Assembly (NCBI GenBank): GCA_030681035.1
Contig: JAUXUI010000100.1
Location: 1 to 64,000, forward strand
DNA: 64,000 bases
From: Lysobacteraceae bacterium
Lineage (GTDB): Bacteria; Pseudomonadota; Gammaproteobacteria; Xanthomonadales; Xanthomonadaceae
Direction: 5' to 3'
The position numbers were made by a program, and so were the translations under genes. Of the stretch, positions 52,713 to 61,661 are shown piece by piece (position 1 is the stretch's first letter; every line of letters starts with the position of its first letter). Under the pieces are notes generated by a model. It did no database searches. It saw only the letters and a program-made list of their open reading frames with translations, and was not told the origin of the DNA.

Positions 52713-53393
52713 TCAGAACGGCATCCACTTGGAATTGAAGAATCTAGCCAGCCAACCCTGGGTGTTGGCATCGGCCAGAGTGCCGCGACCGGTGTAAGCG
52801 ATGCGTGCATCCGCCACCCGCGTCGATGACACCGTGTTGTCCTGGGCAATATCCTCGGGACGGACGATGCCGGAAATCCGCACCATCTCCTGCCCTTGGT
52901 TGATGTTCAGCAATTTTTCACCGCGCACCAGCAATGCGCCATTACGCAGGCGTTGTGCGACCGTCACCGTAATCTGGCCGGTGAGCTGATTGCTTTGGCT
53001 GCTCTGGCCCTCGCCGGTGAACTCGCGCGCGCTGTTCAAGCCGAAACTCAGCGGGCGGCCGTTGATCGTCGTCTCCTTTCCGAACAGGGTCGGTGCCCCC
53101 AAGTCGACGCTATCGTCCTTCGTGGTGCTGGTGCTGGAACTCTTGCTGGCCTGGGTTCGCTCGGTCAGGTTGATGGTGAGGATGTCGCCGACCAGACGCG
53201 CCTTGCGATCGGCGAACAAATCGCGACTGCTGGCAGCACTGAACAACGAGCCATCCATCGGCGATTCGACTTCCGACTCATCGACCGGATAAGTCGGTGT
53301 GTACGCAAGTTCTTCGCGCCCGCCGGTACTGGTACACGCCGTGAGCAGCGTTGCAAGCGTGGCGATGACAAGCAATGAAGCGCGTGTGGCCAT
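52713..53393 (-). CDS. flgH: Flagellar L-ring lipoprotein FlgH
   Basis: A 226-residue lipoprotein starting at the ATG at 53393; lipobox LLTAC. Family blocks are GSLFSAASSRDLFADRKARLVGDILTINLTERTQASK, LVRGEKLLNINQGQEMVRISGIVRPEDI and VADARIAYTGRGTLADANTQGWLARFFNS. It forms the outer-membrane L ring. Confidence 0.97.
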   Translation of the reverse strand: MATRASLLVIATLATLLTACTSTGGREELAYTPTYPVDESEVESPMDGSLFSAASSRDLFADRKARLVGDILTINLTERTQASKSSSTSTTKDDSVDLGAPTLFGKETTINGRPLSFGLNSAREFTGEGQSSQSNQLTGQITVTVAQRLRNGALLVRGEKLLNINQGQEMVRISGIVRPEDIAQDNTVSSTRVADARIAYTGRGTLADANTQGWLARFFNSKWMPF

Positions 53394-53413
53394 GGCGGTT
53401 CTCCCGGCGTGCA

Positions 53414-54199
53414 TCAGGTACGGGTATTGAGGAATTGCAGCATTGAGTCGGAAGCAGAGATCGCTTTCGAGTTCATTTCATACGCGCGCTGGGTCTCGAT
53501 CATGCTGACCAACTCTTCGACAACATTGACGTTCGATGTCTCCAGTGCGCCCTGAAGCACCGTGCCAAGGCCGTTCAAACCCGGGGTTCCGGGCTGCGGT
53601 GTGCCGCTGGCGGCGGTTTCCAGAAACAGGTTTTCGCCGCGCGGGGTGAGGCCCGATGGATTGATGAAATCGACAATCTGCAAGGTGCCCACCTGCTGCG
53701 GTGCCGCTTGCCCGGCAATCTGCACACCAATCGTGCCATCGCTGCCGATGGTGACGCTTTGAGCATTATTGGGCAGAGTGATTTCCGGCTGTACACGGTA
53801 GCCACTGGAAGTCACCACCTGACCATCGGAATCGATCTGCAAGGTGCCATCACGGGTATAAGCCTGGGTACCATCGGGCAGCAGCACTTCGAAAAAACCA
53901 CGCCCCTGAATTGCTACATCAAGCGGGTTGTTGGTCTGCGAAATATTTCCTTGAGTAAACAATTTTTGCGTTCCGACCACGCGCACACCGGTACCAACCG
54001 CCAAGCCTGAAGGCGCCTCGGTTTGCTCGGAAGTCTGTCCGCCTGCCTGACGCAAGTCCTGGTAAAGCAAATCTTCGAACGCCGCACGCGAGCGTTTGAA
54101 GCCAGTGGTATTGACGTTGGCCAGATTGTTGGAGATCACCGACATGCGCGTCTGTTGCGCGTCGAGACCGGTTTTGGCAATCCAAAGTGCGGGAAACAT
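53414..54199 (-). CDS. flgG: Flagellar distal rod protein FlgG
   Basis: A 261-residue protein, the standard FlgG length. N terminus [48 protein letters not shown] terminus [34 protein letters not shown]. It builds the distal rod and sits between flgF and flgH in the canonical order. Confidence 0.97.
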   Translation of the reverse strand: MFPALWIAKTGLDAQQTRMSVISNNLANVNTTGFKRSRAAFEDLLYQDLRQAGGQTSEQTEAPSGLAVGTGVRVVGTQKLFTQGNISQTNNPLDVAIQGRGFFEVLLPDGTQAYTRDGTLQIDSDGQVVTSSGYRVQPEITLPNNAQSVTIGSDGTIGVQIAGQAAPQQVGTLQIVDFINPSGLTPRGENLFLETAASGTPQPGTPGLNGLGTVLQGALETSNVNVVEELVSMIETQRAYEMNSKAISASDSMLQFLNTRT

Positions 54200-54224
54200 C
54201 GCTCAGTACTCCTCGTAGGTCAAT

Positions 54225-54962
54225 TCAGGCGCCAAGCAAGCGGGTTGCCGCCTGCGCGTTGTCGTCGGCCGTCTGGATGGCACGAATCTGCATTTCAAAC
54301 TGACGCGACAGTGAGATCACCTCCATCAGCGCGCGCGTCGGATTGACATTGCTGCCTTCGAGCACGCCGGAAATCACTGTCACCGAAGCATCAGCGGGGG
54401 CAGTTGCACCATCAGCCAGTCGCATCAGGCCATCGGCCGAACGCAGCAGATCCGTACTTTCCGGATTAACCAGTTTGATACGGCCAACGGCTGCGATGGT
54501 TTCCGGCCCCTGCCCCTGCGGCACCACCGAAACCGTACCGTCCTGACCGATGTCGAGCTTGGTGAATGGCGGTACCGTGAGCGGCCCTGCATCACCCAGA
54601 ACTTGCAAGCCGGTCGCAGTGACCAGAAAGCCATCGGCATTGACTTCCAGATCGCCAGCGCGGGTGTAGCCCTCCACACCATCCTTGCCCTGCACTGCAA
54701 TCCAGCCCTGGCCCTGAATCGAGACATCCAGTTCGCGGCCAGTACTCATTTGCGGGCCGATCGAAAGATCGGCGCCCAGTGATCGTTGCAGCACATTGAC
54801 CCGTGACGGCAAACCATCGCCAGCCACCGGCAAACGATCCAGGCTGGCCATCTGCGCGCGAAACCCGACGGTCGAAACGTTGGCCAGATTGTGCGTGGCC
54901 TGCGTCTGTGCGCGCATGGTCTGCGTGGCTGCATTCATGGCGATGTAGATGGCGCGATCCAT
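54225..54962 (-). CDS. flgF: Flagellar proximal rod protein FlgF
   Basis: A 245-residue rod protein with MDRAIYIAMNAATQTMRAQTQATHNLANVSTVGFRAQMASLDRLPV at the N terminus and NPTRALMEVISLSRQFEMQIRAIQTADDNAQAATRLL at the C terminus, both typical of FlgF. It follows flgE and precedes flgG. Confidence 0.96.
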   Translation of the reverse strand: MDRAIYIAMNAATQTMRAQTQATHNLANVSTVGFRAQMASLDRLPVAGDGLPSRVNVLQRSLGADLSIGPQMSTGRELDVSIQGQGWIAVQGKDGVEGYTRAGDLEVNADGFLVTATGLQVLGDAGPLTVPPFTKLDIGQDGTVSVVPQGQGPETIAAVGRIKLVNPESTDLLRSADGLMRLADGATAPADASVTVISGVLEGSNVNPTRALMEVISLSRQFEMQIRAIQTADDNAQAATRLLGA

Positions 54963-54981
54963 GGGCTGTCAGTCGTCGCAA

Positions 54982-56202
54982 TTAGTTGCGGATGTTGATG
55001 ACGGTTTGGGTGATGCGGTCTGCGGTCGAGATCATCTGCGCGTTGGCCTGGAAGTTGCGCTGCGCCTTGATCATGTTCACCAGTTGCGCGGTGAGATCGA
55101 CATTGCTGGCTTCCAACGCACCGGACTGCACCAGACCGACGCTGCCGGAACCGGCCTGGCCGCGGAGAGCTGCACCGGAGGCAAATGTTTCTGCCCAACT
55201 GGTATCACCCAATTGCTGCAAGCCCTCAGGGTTGGCGAAGTTGGTTATCGCCAACTGACCCAACGCATTGGACTGACCGTTGGAGAAGCGCGCCGACACC
55301 ACGCCGTCCGCGCCAATATCCACGCCCGTCAAACGACCAGTTGGCGCGCCATCTTGTGAGATTGCAGCAACACTGAAGGTATCGCTGGTCTGGGTGACGT
55401 TGTTCATGTCCAGCGCCAATGTCAGTGGTGCGGCATTGGGGCTGACGACCATCGCCGGAAATGCCACCAGACCATTGACCGGCGTCGCCAATCCGCCGCT
55501 GGTATCGAACGTAATCGGCTGTGCCGGCCCGGCAGAAACCCCATCGATCTGCAATTCCACATTCCAGGCATTGGCCAGCGCGTCCTTGACGTAGAACACA
55601 CTGGCGGTATGCGCGGCGCCGAGCGAATCGAACACCGTAAACGAGGTGGCATTGTTGAAGCTGGTCGGGTCATTGGGATCGAATGGGGTGGTCGGCGGCA
55701 CCGTCGCGGTCGATGGCACATTGAGCGTCAACGCTGCCTGGGTGCTGGCAATGGGCGGGCTTTGCGGCAAAGACAAACGCAAATCCTGGATGCGACTCAC
55801 ATCAAAATTGCCACCCGTGGACGGCGGGAAGACCTGCAATTTTTTGCCTGATGGATTAACCACGAAGCCATCACGATCAACCGAAAAATTGCCCGCCCGC
55901 GTGTACGACAAGCCACTGTCGTCGCGTGTCGTGAAAAAGCCCTGGCCGCTGATCGCCAGATCGAGGTTGTTGTTGGTGAACTCGATATTGCCCTGGCCAA
56001 ATTGTTGCGACACTGAAGCCAAGCGCACGCCGTTGCCGATGGCTATGGCGCTGACGCCTGAACCGGTCAGTGAAAACACATCGGCAAACTCGGCACGCGA
56101 ACCCTTGAAGCCCACTGAATTGACATTGGCGATGTTGTTGGCGGTGACCTCCAGATCAGAAGACGCCGCGTTGAGACCACTGAGTGCAAGATTGAAAGGC
56201 AT
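54982..56202 (-). CDS. flgE: Flagellar hook protein FlgE
   Basis: A 406-residue hook subunit. N terminus MPFNLALSGLNAASSDLEVTANNIANVNSVGFKGSRAEFADVF; C terminus EASNVDLTAQLVNMIKAQRNFQANAQMISTADRITQTVINIRN. The central variable domain (about 80-350) forms the hook surface. Assembly needs the FlgD cap encoded just upstream. Confidence 0.97.
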   Translation of the reverse strand: MPFNLALSGLNAASSDLEVTANNIANVNSVGFKGSRAEFADVFSLTGSGVSAIAIGNGVRLASVSQQFGQGNIEFTNNNLDLAISGQGFFTTRDDSGLSYTRAGNFSVDRDGFVVNPSGKKLQVFPPSTGGNFDVSRIQDLRLSLPQSPPIASTQAALTLNVPSTATVPPTTPFDPNDPTSFNNATSFTVFDSLGAAHTASVFYVKDALANAWNVELQIDGVSAGPAQPITFDTSGGLATPVNGLVAFPAMVVSPNAAPLTLALDMNNVTQTSDTFSVAAISQDGAPTGRLTGVDIGADGVVSARFSNGQSNALGQLAITNFANPEGLQQLGDTSWAETFASGAALRGQAGSGSVGLVQSGALEASNVDLTAQLVNMIKAQRNFQANAQMISTADRITQTVINIRN

Positions 56203-56220
56203 GTTGGCGACTCCTTGAGA

Positions 56221-56901
56221 TCAGAAAATTTCGCGAATCTGAGACAACGCCATTTCACCGGCACCCTCGACCCGCAACATCGGCTGCCCGCTTCCGGCAG
56301 CAAGGCTTACACCCAGCACGGCCGCCTGGGTAAAGGTTTCAGCAGCCCGCACATCCGAGCCAGAAATGACTTGTGCGCTCATCACGTAGCTGCCCGGCGC
56401 GAGCACGCTGCCATCGCTGGCACGACCGTCCCATGAGAAGCCCACCATGCCCGCCGGCTGTGGGCCCAGCTCAACCGTTCGCAGCAGGCGACCGTTGAGA
56501 TCGGCGATTTGCACCGTGACCTTGCCGCCGGACACTGGGTTATCGACCGCACCGGTCGCCGCTGTTTCACCGTCGAAACCAAGCAATGGCGATGAAAACA
56601 GCACTTGTCGCCCGATCAGGCCCGCCGCACGCAGGGCCTGATCGCCTTGCAACGTACTGGCCAATCCACCGAACGAATCCTGCAAACCCTGGATACCCGA
56701 CACCGTACTGAACTGCGCCAATTGGCCAAGAAACTGTGTGCTGTCGGTGGGTTGCGTGGGGTCCTGATTGCGAAATTGGGTAATCATGAGCTTGAGAAAG
56801 TCCTCTTGCCCCAGCGCATCCCGATTGCCGGCCAATGAAGCGGCGGTCTGCCCGGAAATACTGGCGTTGAGCGAATTGCTGATTGCGGAAAGATCGTTCA
56901 T
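56221..56901 (-). CDS. flgD: Flagellar hook capping protein FlgD
   Basis: A 226-residue protein starting at the ATG at 56901 (MNDLSAISNSLNAS). The conserved N-terminal capping segment is ALGQEDFLKLMITQFRNQDPTQPTDSTQFLGQLAQFSTVSGIQ, followed by a Tudor/FnIII-like C-terminal part (VGFSWDGRASDGSVLAPGSYVMSAQ). Scaffold for hook polymerisation. Confidence 0.96.
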   Translation of the reverse strand: MNDLSAISNSLNASISGQTAASLAGNRDALGQEDFLKLMITQFRNQDPTQPTDSTQFLGQLAQFSTVSGIQGLQDSFGGLASTLQGDQALRAAGLIGRQVLFSSPLLGFDGETAATGAVDNPVSGGKVTVQIADLNGRLLRTVELGPQPAGMVGFSWDGRASDGSVLAPGSYVMSAQVISGSDVRAAETFTQAAVLGVSLAAGSGQPMLRVEGAGEMALSQIREIF

Positions 56902-56912
56902 GGCGTACTCCG

Positions 56913-57341
56913 TCAACGGCCAATGCTGAGTGTGTCGAGCATCGCCTGCTTGGCGCTGTTCATGATCTCGACGTTGTTTTGGTAAGTGCGTGAGGCGGAA
57001 ATCATGTTGACCAGTTCATCGACCGGGTTGACGTTGGGCGCAAATACATTGCCCTCGGCATTGGCAAGCGGGTTGCCCGGGTCATAACGCACATTCACCG
57101 GCGCCTGACTCTCGACGATGCCGAGCACGCGCACACCGCTTGCCGAATCGTCGCCAGCCAGCGCCGACTGGATCGCCGCGAATACTGGCTGGCGAGCGCG
57201 GTAAACCTGCTCAGGGCTCGACGCCACCGAATCGGCGTTAGCCATGTTCGATGCGGTGGTGTTGAGCCGCACCGACTGCGCCAGCATCCCCGACGCGGCG
57301 GTATCAAAGATGCGAAACATGCTGGAGGAAGATGCGTCCAT
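56913..57341 (-). CDS. flgC: Flagellar proximal rod protein FlgC
   Basis: A 142-residue rod protein starting at the ATG at 57341 (MDASSSSMFRIFDTAASGML), longer at the N terminus than most FlgC; the Met at residue 8 is a possible alternative. Typical blocks are SVRLNTTASNMANADSVASSPEQVYRARQPVFA, YDPGNPLANAEGNVFAPNVNPVDELVNMI and RTYQNNVEIMNSAKQAMLDTLSIGR. Confidence 0.95.
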   Translation of the reverse strand: MDASSSSMFRIFDTAASGMLAQSVRLNTTASNMANADSVASSPEQVYRARQPVFAAIQSALAGDDSASGVRVLGIVESQAPVNVRYDPGNPLANAEGNVFAPNVNPVDELVNMISASRTYQNNVEIMNSAKQAMLDTLSIGR

Positions 57342-57342
57342 G

Positions 57343-57750
57343 TCACGCCGCTCCGGTGATGGCCATGCGCAACATCCGCACCTGGCCATTGATGAAGGTC
57401 AGGCTGGCCTGGTATCGCACACTGTTTTCGGCGTAGGCGGCCTGTTCGATCTGGGTATCCACGGTGTTGCCGTCCATCGCCGGCTGCGCCGGCATGCGAT
57501 AGCGCAAGGCCATGTTGGCATCGGCGCCAGCTCGTCCGGCATCGATATGCCCCGCCTGCGTAGCCGCAAGATTCAGTGGCGCATCGACACTGGTTTCACG
57601 CGCCATCAGCGCACGGAAGTCGAGATCGCGGGCGAGATAGTGCGGCGTATCGGCATTGGCAATATTGCTGGCCAACACTTGCGCACGCTGCGAAAAAAGA
57701 CTCAAGGCTTGCGCCTGAATGCCGAACAAGGGGTCGGGGGTGATGGCCAT
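57343..57750 (-). CDS. flgB: Flagellar proximal rod protein FlgB
   Basis: A 135-residue rod protein: LFGIQAQALSLFSQRAQVLASNIANADTPHYLARDLDFRALM at the N terminus and NTVDTQIEQAAYAENSVRYQASLTFINGQVRMLRMAI at the C terminus. First gene of the flgBCDEFGHIJKL operon; a sigma-54 promoter lies 35 bp upstream. Confidence 0.96.
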   Translation of the reverse strand: MAITPDPLFGIQAQALSLFSQRAQVLASNIANADTPHYLARDLDFRALMARETSVDAPLNLAATQAGHIDAGRAGADANMALRYRMPAQPAMDGNTVDTQIEQAAYAENSVRYQASLTFINGQVRMLRMAITGAA

Positions 57751-57784
57751 TGCAAACTCCGCAGATCATCGTCAGCGGAGCTAA

Positions 57785-57800
57785 AGCAACTCTTGTGCCA
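57785..57800 (-). promoter_or_regulatory. Sigma-54 promoter of the flgB operon
   Basis: On the minus strand, TGGCACA-AGAG-TTGCT (57800-57785) matches the RpoN consensus TGGCACG-N4-TTGCW with exactly 10 nt between GG and GC. Transcription would start near 57774, about 24 nt before the flgB ATG. This implies an FlrC/FleQ-type activator. Confidence 0.88.
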
Positions 57801-57933
57801 TCCGCACAAAACCGGCCTGCACCTCTTGAAAATCGCATTGCAGCGCGGTTTTCAATGCACAGCGGCAACAATTTGCCGCCGCCAACGGCAAGGTGTGCGC
57901 GTTGCGCGGCGCCAGAGAACCGTCAGAACAGCT

Positions 57934-58866
57934 TCAATCCGATGCCGGCAACAACTCCAGTATCGCCTTGGCCAGGATATCGGGATTGAACTTGGCAACA
58001 AAGCGATCAGCACCAACGCTGGCCACGGTGTCGGCGTTGAAGCCGCCGCTGAGCGAGGAATGCAATAGCACGCGCAGGCGCGCCAATGCGGGGTCTTCGC
58101 GAATGGCGCGGGTCAGTGCATAGCCATCAAGGCGCGGCATTTCGATATCGGAAATCACCAGGCTGGGTAATTCCTCAACATCATCAGCGGCTGCGTTGCG
58201 CAAATACTCCAGTGCCTGTGCGCCATCGTGAGCCAGTGTATAGGGCAAACCCAATCGCTTGGCGATCTCTTCCATATTGCGACGAGCCACCGATGAGTCA
58301 TCAACGATCAACAACCGTCGGCGGCCATGCCCAGCCTGGCTTCCGGCACCGTGCAGAGTTGGCGACAACGCCAGCGTCACGCCACTGACATCGGCCAATA
58401 TCTGCTCGACATCAACAATCATCACCAGCGCCCCATCCACCCGCGTGGTGGCATTGATGCGCGGGCCCACCATGCCCACGCGCGGCGGTTCAACCGTTGC
58501 CACATCCACATGCACGATGCGATCAACAGCGCCGACGATGAACGCCTGCACGCTGCGGCTGAACTCAGTCACCACCATATGCGCCTGCGCGCTGCCGGCC
58601 AGTGGCGGCAAACCAAGCGCCAACGCCAGATCGATCACCGGGATCGTCTTGCCGCGATAGTCCACCGACCCGGCAACAAAGGCATTTTGCCCGAGCAATG
58701 GCGTGATCGTCGGGCAGCGCAACACCTCTCGCACCTTGAATACATTCAAGGCACAACGCGCACCGCCATCGTTCACGGAAAAAAGCAGCATGGCCATGCG
58801 GTTATGGCCTGCAAGACGAATCTGCCGCTCAACACCTTCAAGCACATTGCCCATCGCGGTCTTCAT
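57934..58866 (-). CDS. cheV: Chemotaxis coupling protein CheV (CheW-receiver)
   Basis: A 310-residue protein starting at the ATG at 58866 (MKTAMGNVLEGV), with MGNVLEGV at 58854 as an alternative. A CheW-like coupling domain (about 25-165: FKVREVLRCPTITPLLGQNAFVAGSVDYRGKTIPVIDLALALG) is followed by a response-regulator receiver (about 185-310: LLIVDDSSVARRN; phospho-acceptor Asp in VISDIEMPRLDGYAL; Lys in DRFVAKFNPD). It links chemoreceptors to CheA and adapts the signal by phosphorylation. A sigma-28 promoter lies just upstream. It is divergent from the chemoreceptor gene across a repeat cassette. Confidence 0.95.
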   Translation of the reverse strand: MKTAMGNVLEGVERQIRLAGHNRMAMLLFSVNDGGARCALNVFKVREVLRCPTITPLLGQNAFVAGSVDYRGKTIPVIDLALALGLPPLAGSAQAHMVVTEFSRSVQAFIVGAVDRIVHVDVATVEPPRVGMVGPRINATTRVDGALVMIVDVEQILADVSGVTLALSPTLHGAGSQAGHGRRRLLIVDDSSVARRNMEEIAKRLGLPYTLAHDGAQALEYLRNAAADDVEELPSLVISDIEMPRLDGYALTRAIREDPALARLRVLLHSSLSGGFNADTVASVGADRFVAKFNPDILAKAILELLPASD

Positions 58867-58886
58867 CCATCGCCTGCTGTCCCAAG

Positions 58887-58913
58887 CTATCGGCCAGGTC
58901 TGCCACAACTTTA
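58887..58913 (-). promoter_or_regulatory. Predicted sigma-28 (FliA) promoter of cheV
   Basis: On the minus strand, TAAAGTTG (58913-58906), an 11-nt spacer and GCCGATAG (58894-58887) match TAAAGTTT-N11-GCCGATAA at 7/8 and 7/8. The predicted start near 58880 is about 14 nt before the cheV ATG, giving a short leader. Confidence 0.8.
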
Positions 58914-58943
58914 CCTGCCCGTTCGTCATTGCAACCCTGGACC

Positions 58944-59074
58944 CGGGACTTCGTGATTGATGGGTTTCGGTCGCTACGCGACAGCGTTCGCTGCGCGAAC
59001 TACGCCTTCGTTGCACTCGGTCGCTGCGCTCTACCCACCCGTCCTGCGTCGCTGCCTTTGCGTCCTTTGCGGAC
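58944..59074. repeat. Dispersed intergenic repeat, second copy
   Basis: 58959-59074 repeats 168-279 with few differences, and 58944-58969 (CGGGACTTCGTGATTGATGG..) is identical to 28412-28437. So one heptamer unit plus a cassette copy was inserted between the cheV and chemoreceptor promoters. The remainder of the 385-bp gap (58867-59251) holds only those promoters. Confidence 0.88.
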
Positions 59075-59153
59075 CATCCGCTTGTTTCGTACGGCACCGC
59101 AATTCGCGTATCTGCCAAACCCGGGGCTCGGGATACACCCCAAACCAAATCAA

Positions 59154-59170
59154 TGGCATGCATATTGCTT
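59154..59170 (+). promoter_or_regulatory. Sigma-54 promoter of the chemoreceptor-flgA unit
   Basis: TGGCATG-CATA-TTGCTT (59154-59170) fits the RpoN consensus, again with 10 nt between GG and GC. The predicted start near 59180 is about 72 nt before the ATG at 59252. Confidence 0.82.
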
Positions 59171-59251
59171 GTAACTACTTGCAATCATCACCGGCAATCA
59201 CGGCTTGCATCATTTACAACGCATTTCCACAACGCATCACACGAGGTTGAC

Positions 59252-60571
59252 ATGGGTATTCTGCTTGTTCGGCACGTTCACCAAATGGCATCGGCAGCAG
59301 CTGCCGGCGACTGGCCGCGCCTGGAGGCGTTGCAGGCGCAGCATCCAGCGACCGCACGCGCGCTGGCGCCATTGCTGGCGAGCGAGGCGCAGCAACGCAT
59401 GCGCCAGGATGCCGGTGTATCCAACCAACTACGCGCATTGGAGGAACAAGGCAATGCGCTGGATGCCAGCTTTGCGTTGGGGCGAACGCTGGATGATCTG
59501 GTTCGACATGCCAAGGATGCGGGCGCGGGTGCCGACAATTTGACGCTCGCTGCTACTCCGCTGACGAATGCGCTCAATACCCTGGCTGACGCGGTTAGCA
59601 CAGCGACCCAGAGCGTTGACCAAGGGCAAGCGCAAACCAGTGATCTGGAAGCACAACTGCGCCTCATGCGCAGTGCTTTGGCCGCAATGACTCAAGCGCA
59701 TGAACAATTCATCCAGTTTTTTGGCCAGATCCGCGAGCAAACTGCTGCGGTTCAGGAGATTGCTCACCAAATCAACCTGGTGGCGCTGAACGCGGCAATC
59801 GAGGCCGCCCGCGCGGGTGAAGCGGGACGCAGCTTTGCCGTGGTTGCCGATGAAGTGAAGCAATTGGCGGAAAAGACAACCCTCACCACTGGCGAGATTG
59901 AAACCATCACGCAGACGATGGGCGAGTTTGCGGCACGATTGGACAATGGCGTAAAGGGCGCGATCAAACGTCTGGATCGTGCCGAACAGGGCACGCAAGG
60001 CATTCAGTCGGCAATCATTCATTCGCGTGCGCAGATCGGTGAGTTGACCCTGCACGCGACGGCTGCAACCTCGGGCCTGCAAAGCTTGGGTAATGCGCAA
60101 CGGGGAATCGCTGCGTCGCTGGCAGAACTGTCGCGTTCAAACACGGTCGCTCGCCGGCACACCGACACGATCACACGCGGCTGTTTGCTCGCGCACCGCA
60201 TCGCGGCCAGTCGTTTGGGCGAGCACAGCGCGGGCAGCGAGCACACCCTGATCGCGGTGCTCGAAACAGCGCGCAGCATGCGACGCGCCATCGAGCTGGC
60301 GGCAACACGCCCCGGCTGCGAGGATATGCGCTGGCTGGACGCCGAGGCGCCAGGCCAGCAGATGCTGACCTGGGTCACCAGGCTAGGCAAGACATCGCTC
60401 AACGACGGCCTGGACAAAACCACACAGTCTTTTGTGCAGCTGTGTCGTGATCTGGTTACCTTGCTTGGCAACGGCAAGTCCAGCGAAGCCAAATCGCGAA
60501 TATCCGAGCTCGACAGCCTGCTGGAACGCCTGAGCCATGCCCCTCAAACGCCATTGGGTGCCACCCAATGA
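59252..60571 (+). CDS. Soluble methyl-accepting chemotaxis protein
   Basis: A 439-residue chemoreceptor with no TM helix. The start at the ATG at 59252 has GAGG 6 nt upstream; an in-frame upstream start at 59153 would lie in the promoter. The signalling hairpin tip is unmistakable (about residues 165-210): [44 protein letters not shown]. The N-terminal 100 residues are helical ([17 protein letters not shown]...). The C-terminal 150 residues are helical with scattered His/Cys but lack the CZB zinc-site pattern. It overlaps flgA by 4 nt (ATGA), so receptor and P-ring chaperone are co-translated, which is unusual. Confidence 0.9.
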   Translation: MGILLVRHVHQMASAAAAGDWPRLEALQAQHPATARALAPLLASEAQQRMRQDAGVSNQLRALEEQGNALDASFALGRTLDDLVRHAKDAGAGADNLTLAATPLTNALNTLADAVSTATQSVDQGQAQTSDLEAQLRLMRSALAAMTQAHEQFIQFFGQIREQTAAVQEIAHQINLVALNAAIEAARAGEAGRSFAVVADEVKQLAEKTTLTTGEIETITQTMGEFAARLDNGVKGAIKRLDRAEQGTQGIQSAIIHSRAQIGELTLHATAATSGLQSLGNAQRGIAASLAELSRSNTVARRHTDTITRGCLLAHRIAASRLGEHSAGSEHTLIAVLETARSMRRAIELAATRPGCEDMRWLDAEAPGQQMLTWVTRLGKTSLNDGLDKTTQSFVQLCRDLVTLLGNGKSSEAKSRISELDSLLERLSHAPQTPLGATQ

Positions 60572-61263
60572 TGCAAATTGGTCTCCTGTCGCTCGTTGCG
60601 GGATTGGCGTTTTCGGTGCTTGCACCGGCAGCCGATGCGATACAGCCATTGGAAAGCATTCGTGCGGCGGCTGAACACGCTGCGCGCGCTGCGTTCAAAC
60701 CGCTGGGCGGAGATTTGCGCATTGGCGAGATTGCCATCGACTCGCGTCTGCGTGTGGCAGCCTGCGCCGCGCCATTGAAAGCCCAACTGGACGGCCCAGC
60801 AGCAGCGCGCAGTATCGTTGCAGTGAGCTGCCCGCACCCAGTGGCATGGTCGTTGCGCATTGCAGTTCACGCAGAGCTGTGGCGGCCGATTGCGGTGAAC
60901 ATGAGCGCGGCAAGACGCGGCAGCATCCTCGCCGCAGGGCAGATTCAGATGCAAACACACGAGGTCCTCAGTCTATCGCGCGGTTACTACGGCGACAGTG
61001 GACAGGTGATCGGCCAGCAAGCCTCTCGAAACATCAAAGCCAATGAAATTGTGCATTTAGGCATGATCGAGGCGCCCCGATTGGTAAAACGTGGCGACTC
61101 GATCATTATTACCGCCGCAGATGGGCGCATTGCCGTGCGCACGCAAGGGATTGCACTCCAGGATGGCATCGAAGGGGCAGCGGTGCAGGTGCGCAATCCG
61201 CGCTCTGGCCGCGTGATAACCGGTGAAGTAACCGCCCGCGGCACGGTTTCTGTGCTGCCTTGA
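60568..61263 (+). CDS. flgA: Flagellar P-ring assembly chaperone FlgA
   Basis: A 231-residue periplasmic protein with a signal peptide ([19 protein letters not shown]). The SAF-like C-terminal part is clear: [52 protein letters not shown] and [22 protein letters not shown]. It helps FlgI polymerise. The start (60568, or the next codon at 60571) overlaps the chemoreceptor stop. Confidence 0.94.
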   Translation: MMQIGLLSLVAGLAFSVLAPAADAIQPLESIRAAAEHAARAAFKPLGGDLRIGEIAIDSRLRVAACAAPLKAQLDGPAAARSIVAVSCPHPVAWSLRIAVHAELWRPIAVNMSAARRGSILAAGQIQMQTHEVLSLSRGYYGDSGQVIGQQASRNIKANEIVHLGMIEAPRLVKRGDSIIITAADGRIAVRTQGIALQDGIEGAAVQVRNPRSGRVITGEVTARGTVSVLP

Positions 61264-61285
61264 GCATGCGTCGGTAAAATATTGC

Positions 61286-61312
61286 TAAAGTTTTTATTGT
61301 TGCCGCCGAAAC
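61286..61312 (+). promoter_or_regulatory. Sigma-28 (FliA) promoter of flgM
   Basis: TAAAGTTT (61286-61293), an 11-nt spacer and GCCGAAAC (61305-61312) match the consensus at 8/8 and 6/8. Transcription near 61319 would give a 35-nt leader to flgM at 61354, which matches the usual autoregulation of the anti-sigma-28 gene. Confidence 0.85.
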
Positions 61313-61353
61313 AGGGGCAAGCCGCATTCGGGGCTGGCCGTGAGGAACCCATC

Positions 61354-61659
61354 ATGAACAACAATATCAGTGGTTTGGGCGGCGCCAACGCACCGCCGCT
61401 GGAAACACGAACGGCACCAAAGCAGGCGGAAGCGGAAGCTGCCGCACCTGCCCGCCGTGAAGGTGATCGGGTCAACCTGACCGAGTCGGCACGCTTGATC
61501 CAGCAATCCGAGCAGGCGCAATCTGCCGCACCCGCAGTCAACGCCGAGCGAGTCGCTGCGATTCGTCAGGATCTGGCCGCTGGACGCCTGAGCATATCGC
61601 CTGAGCGAATCGCCGATGGCTTGCTCGCCATCGAGCGGCAACTCGCCGGATCGAGCTGA
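61354..61659 (+). CDS. flgM: Anti-sigma-28 factor FlgM
   Basis: A 101-residue protein, disordered and Ala/Gln/Glu-rich at the N terminus. The FliA-binding helices are at the C terminus (GDRVNLTESARLIQQSEQ; NAERVAAIRQDLAAGRLSISPERIADGLLAIERQL). It holds FliA until the hook is finished and FlgM is exported. Start: ATG at 61354 with GAGGA upstream. It is transcribed from its own sigma-28 promoter and followed 2 bp later by flgN. Confidence 0.95.
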   Translation: MNNNISGLGGANAPPLETRTAPKQAEAEAAAPARREGDRVNLTESARLIQQSEQAQSAAPAVNAERVAAIRQDLAAGRLSISPERIADGLLAIERQLAGSS

Positions 61660-61661
61660 TC

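Noticed and set aside
59153-59251. Upstream 33-codon extension of the chemoreceptor
   Set aside because: It would start inside the sigma-54 site and lacks a ribosome site; ATG 59252 has GAGG at proper distance.
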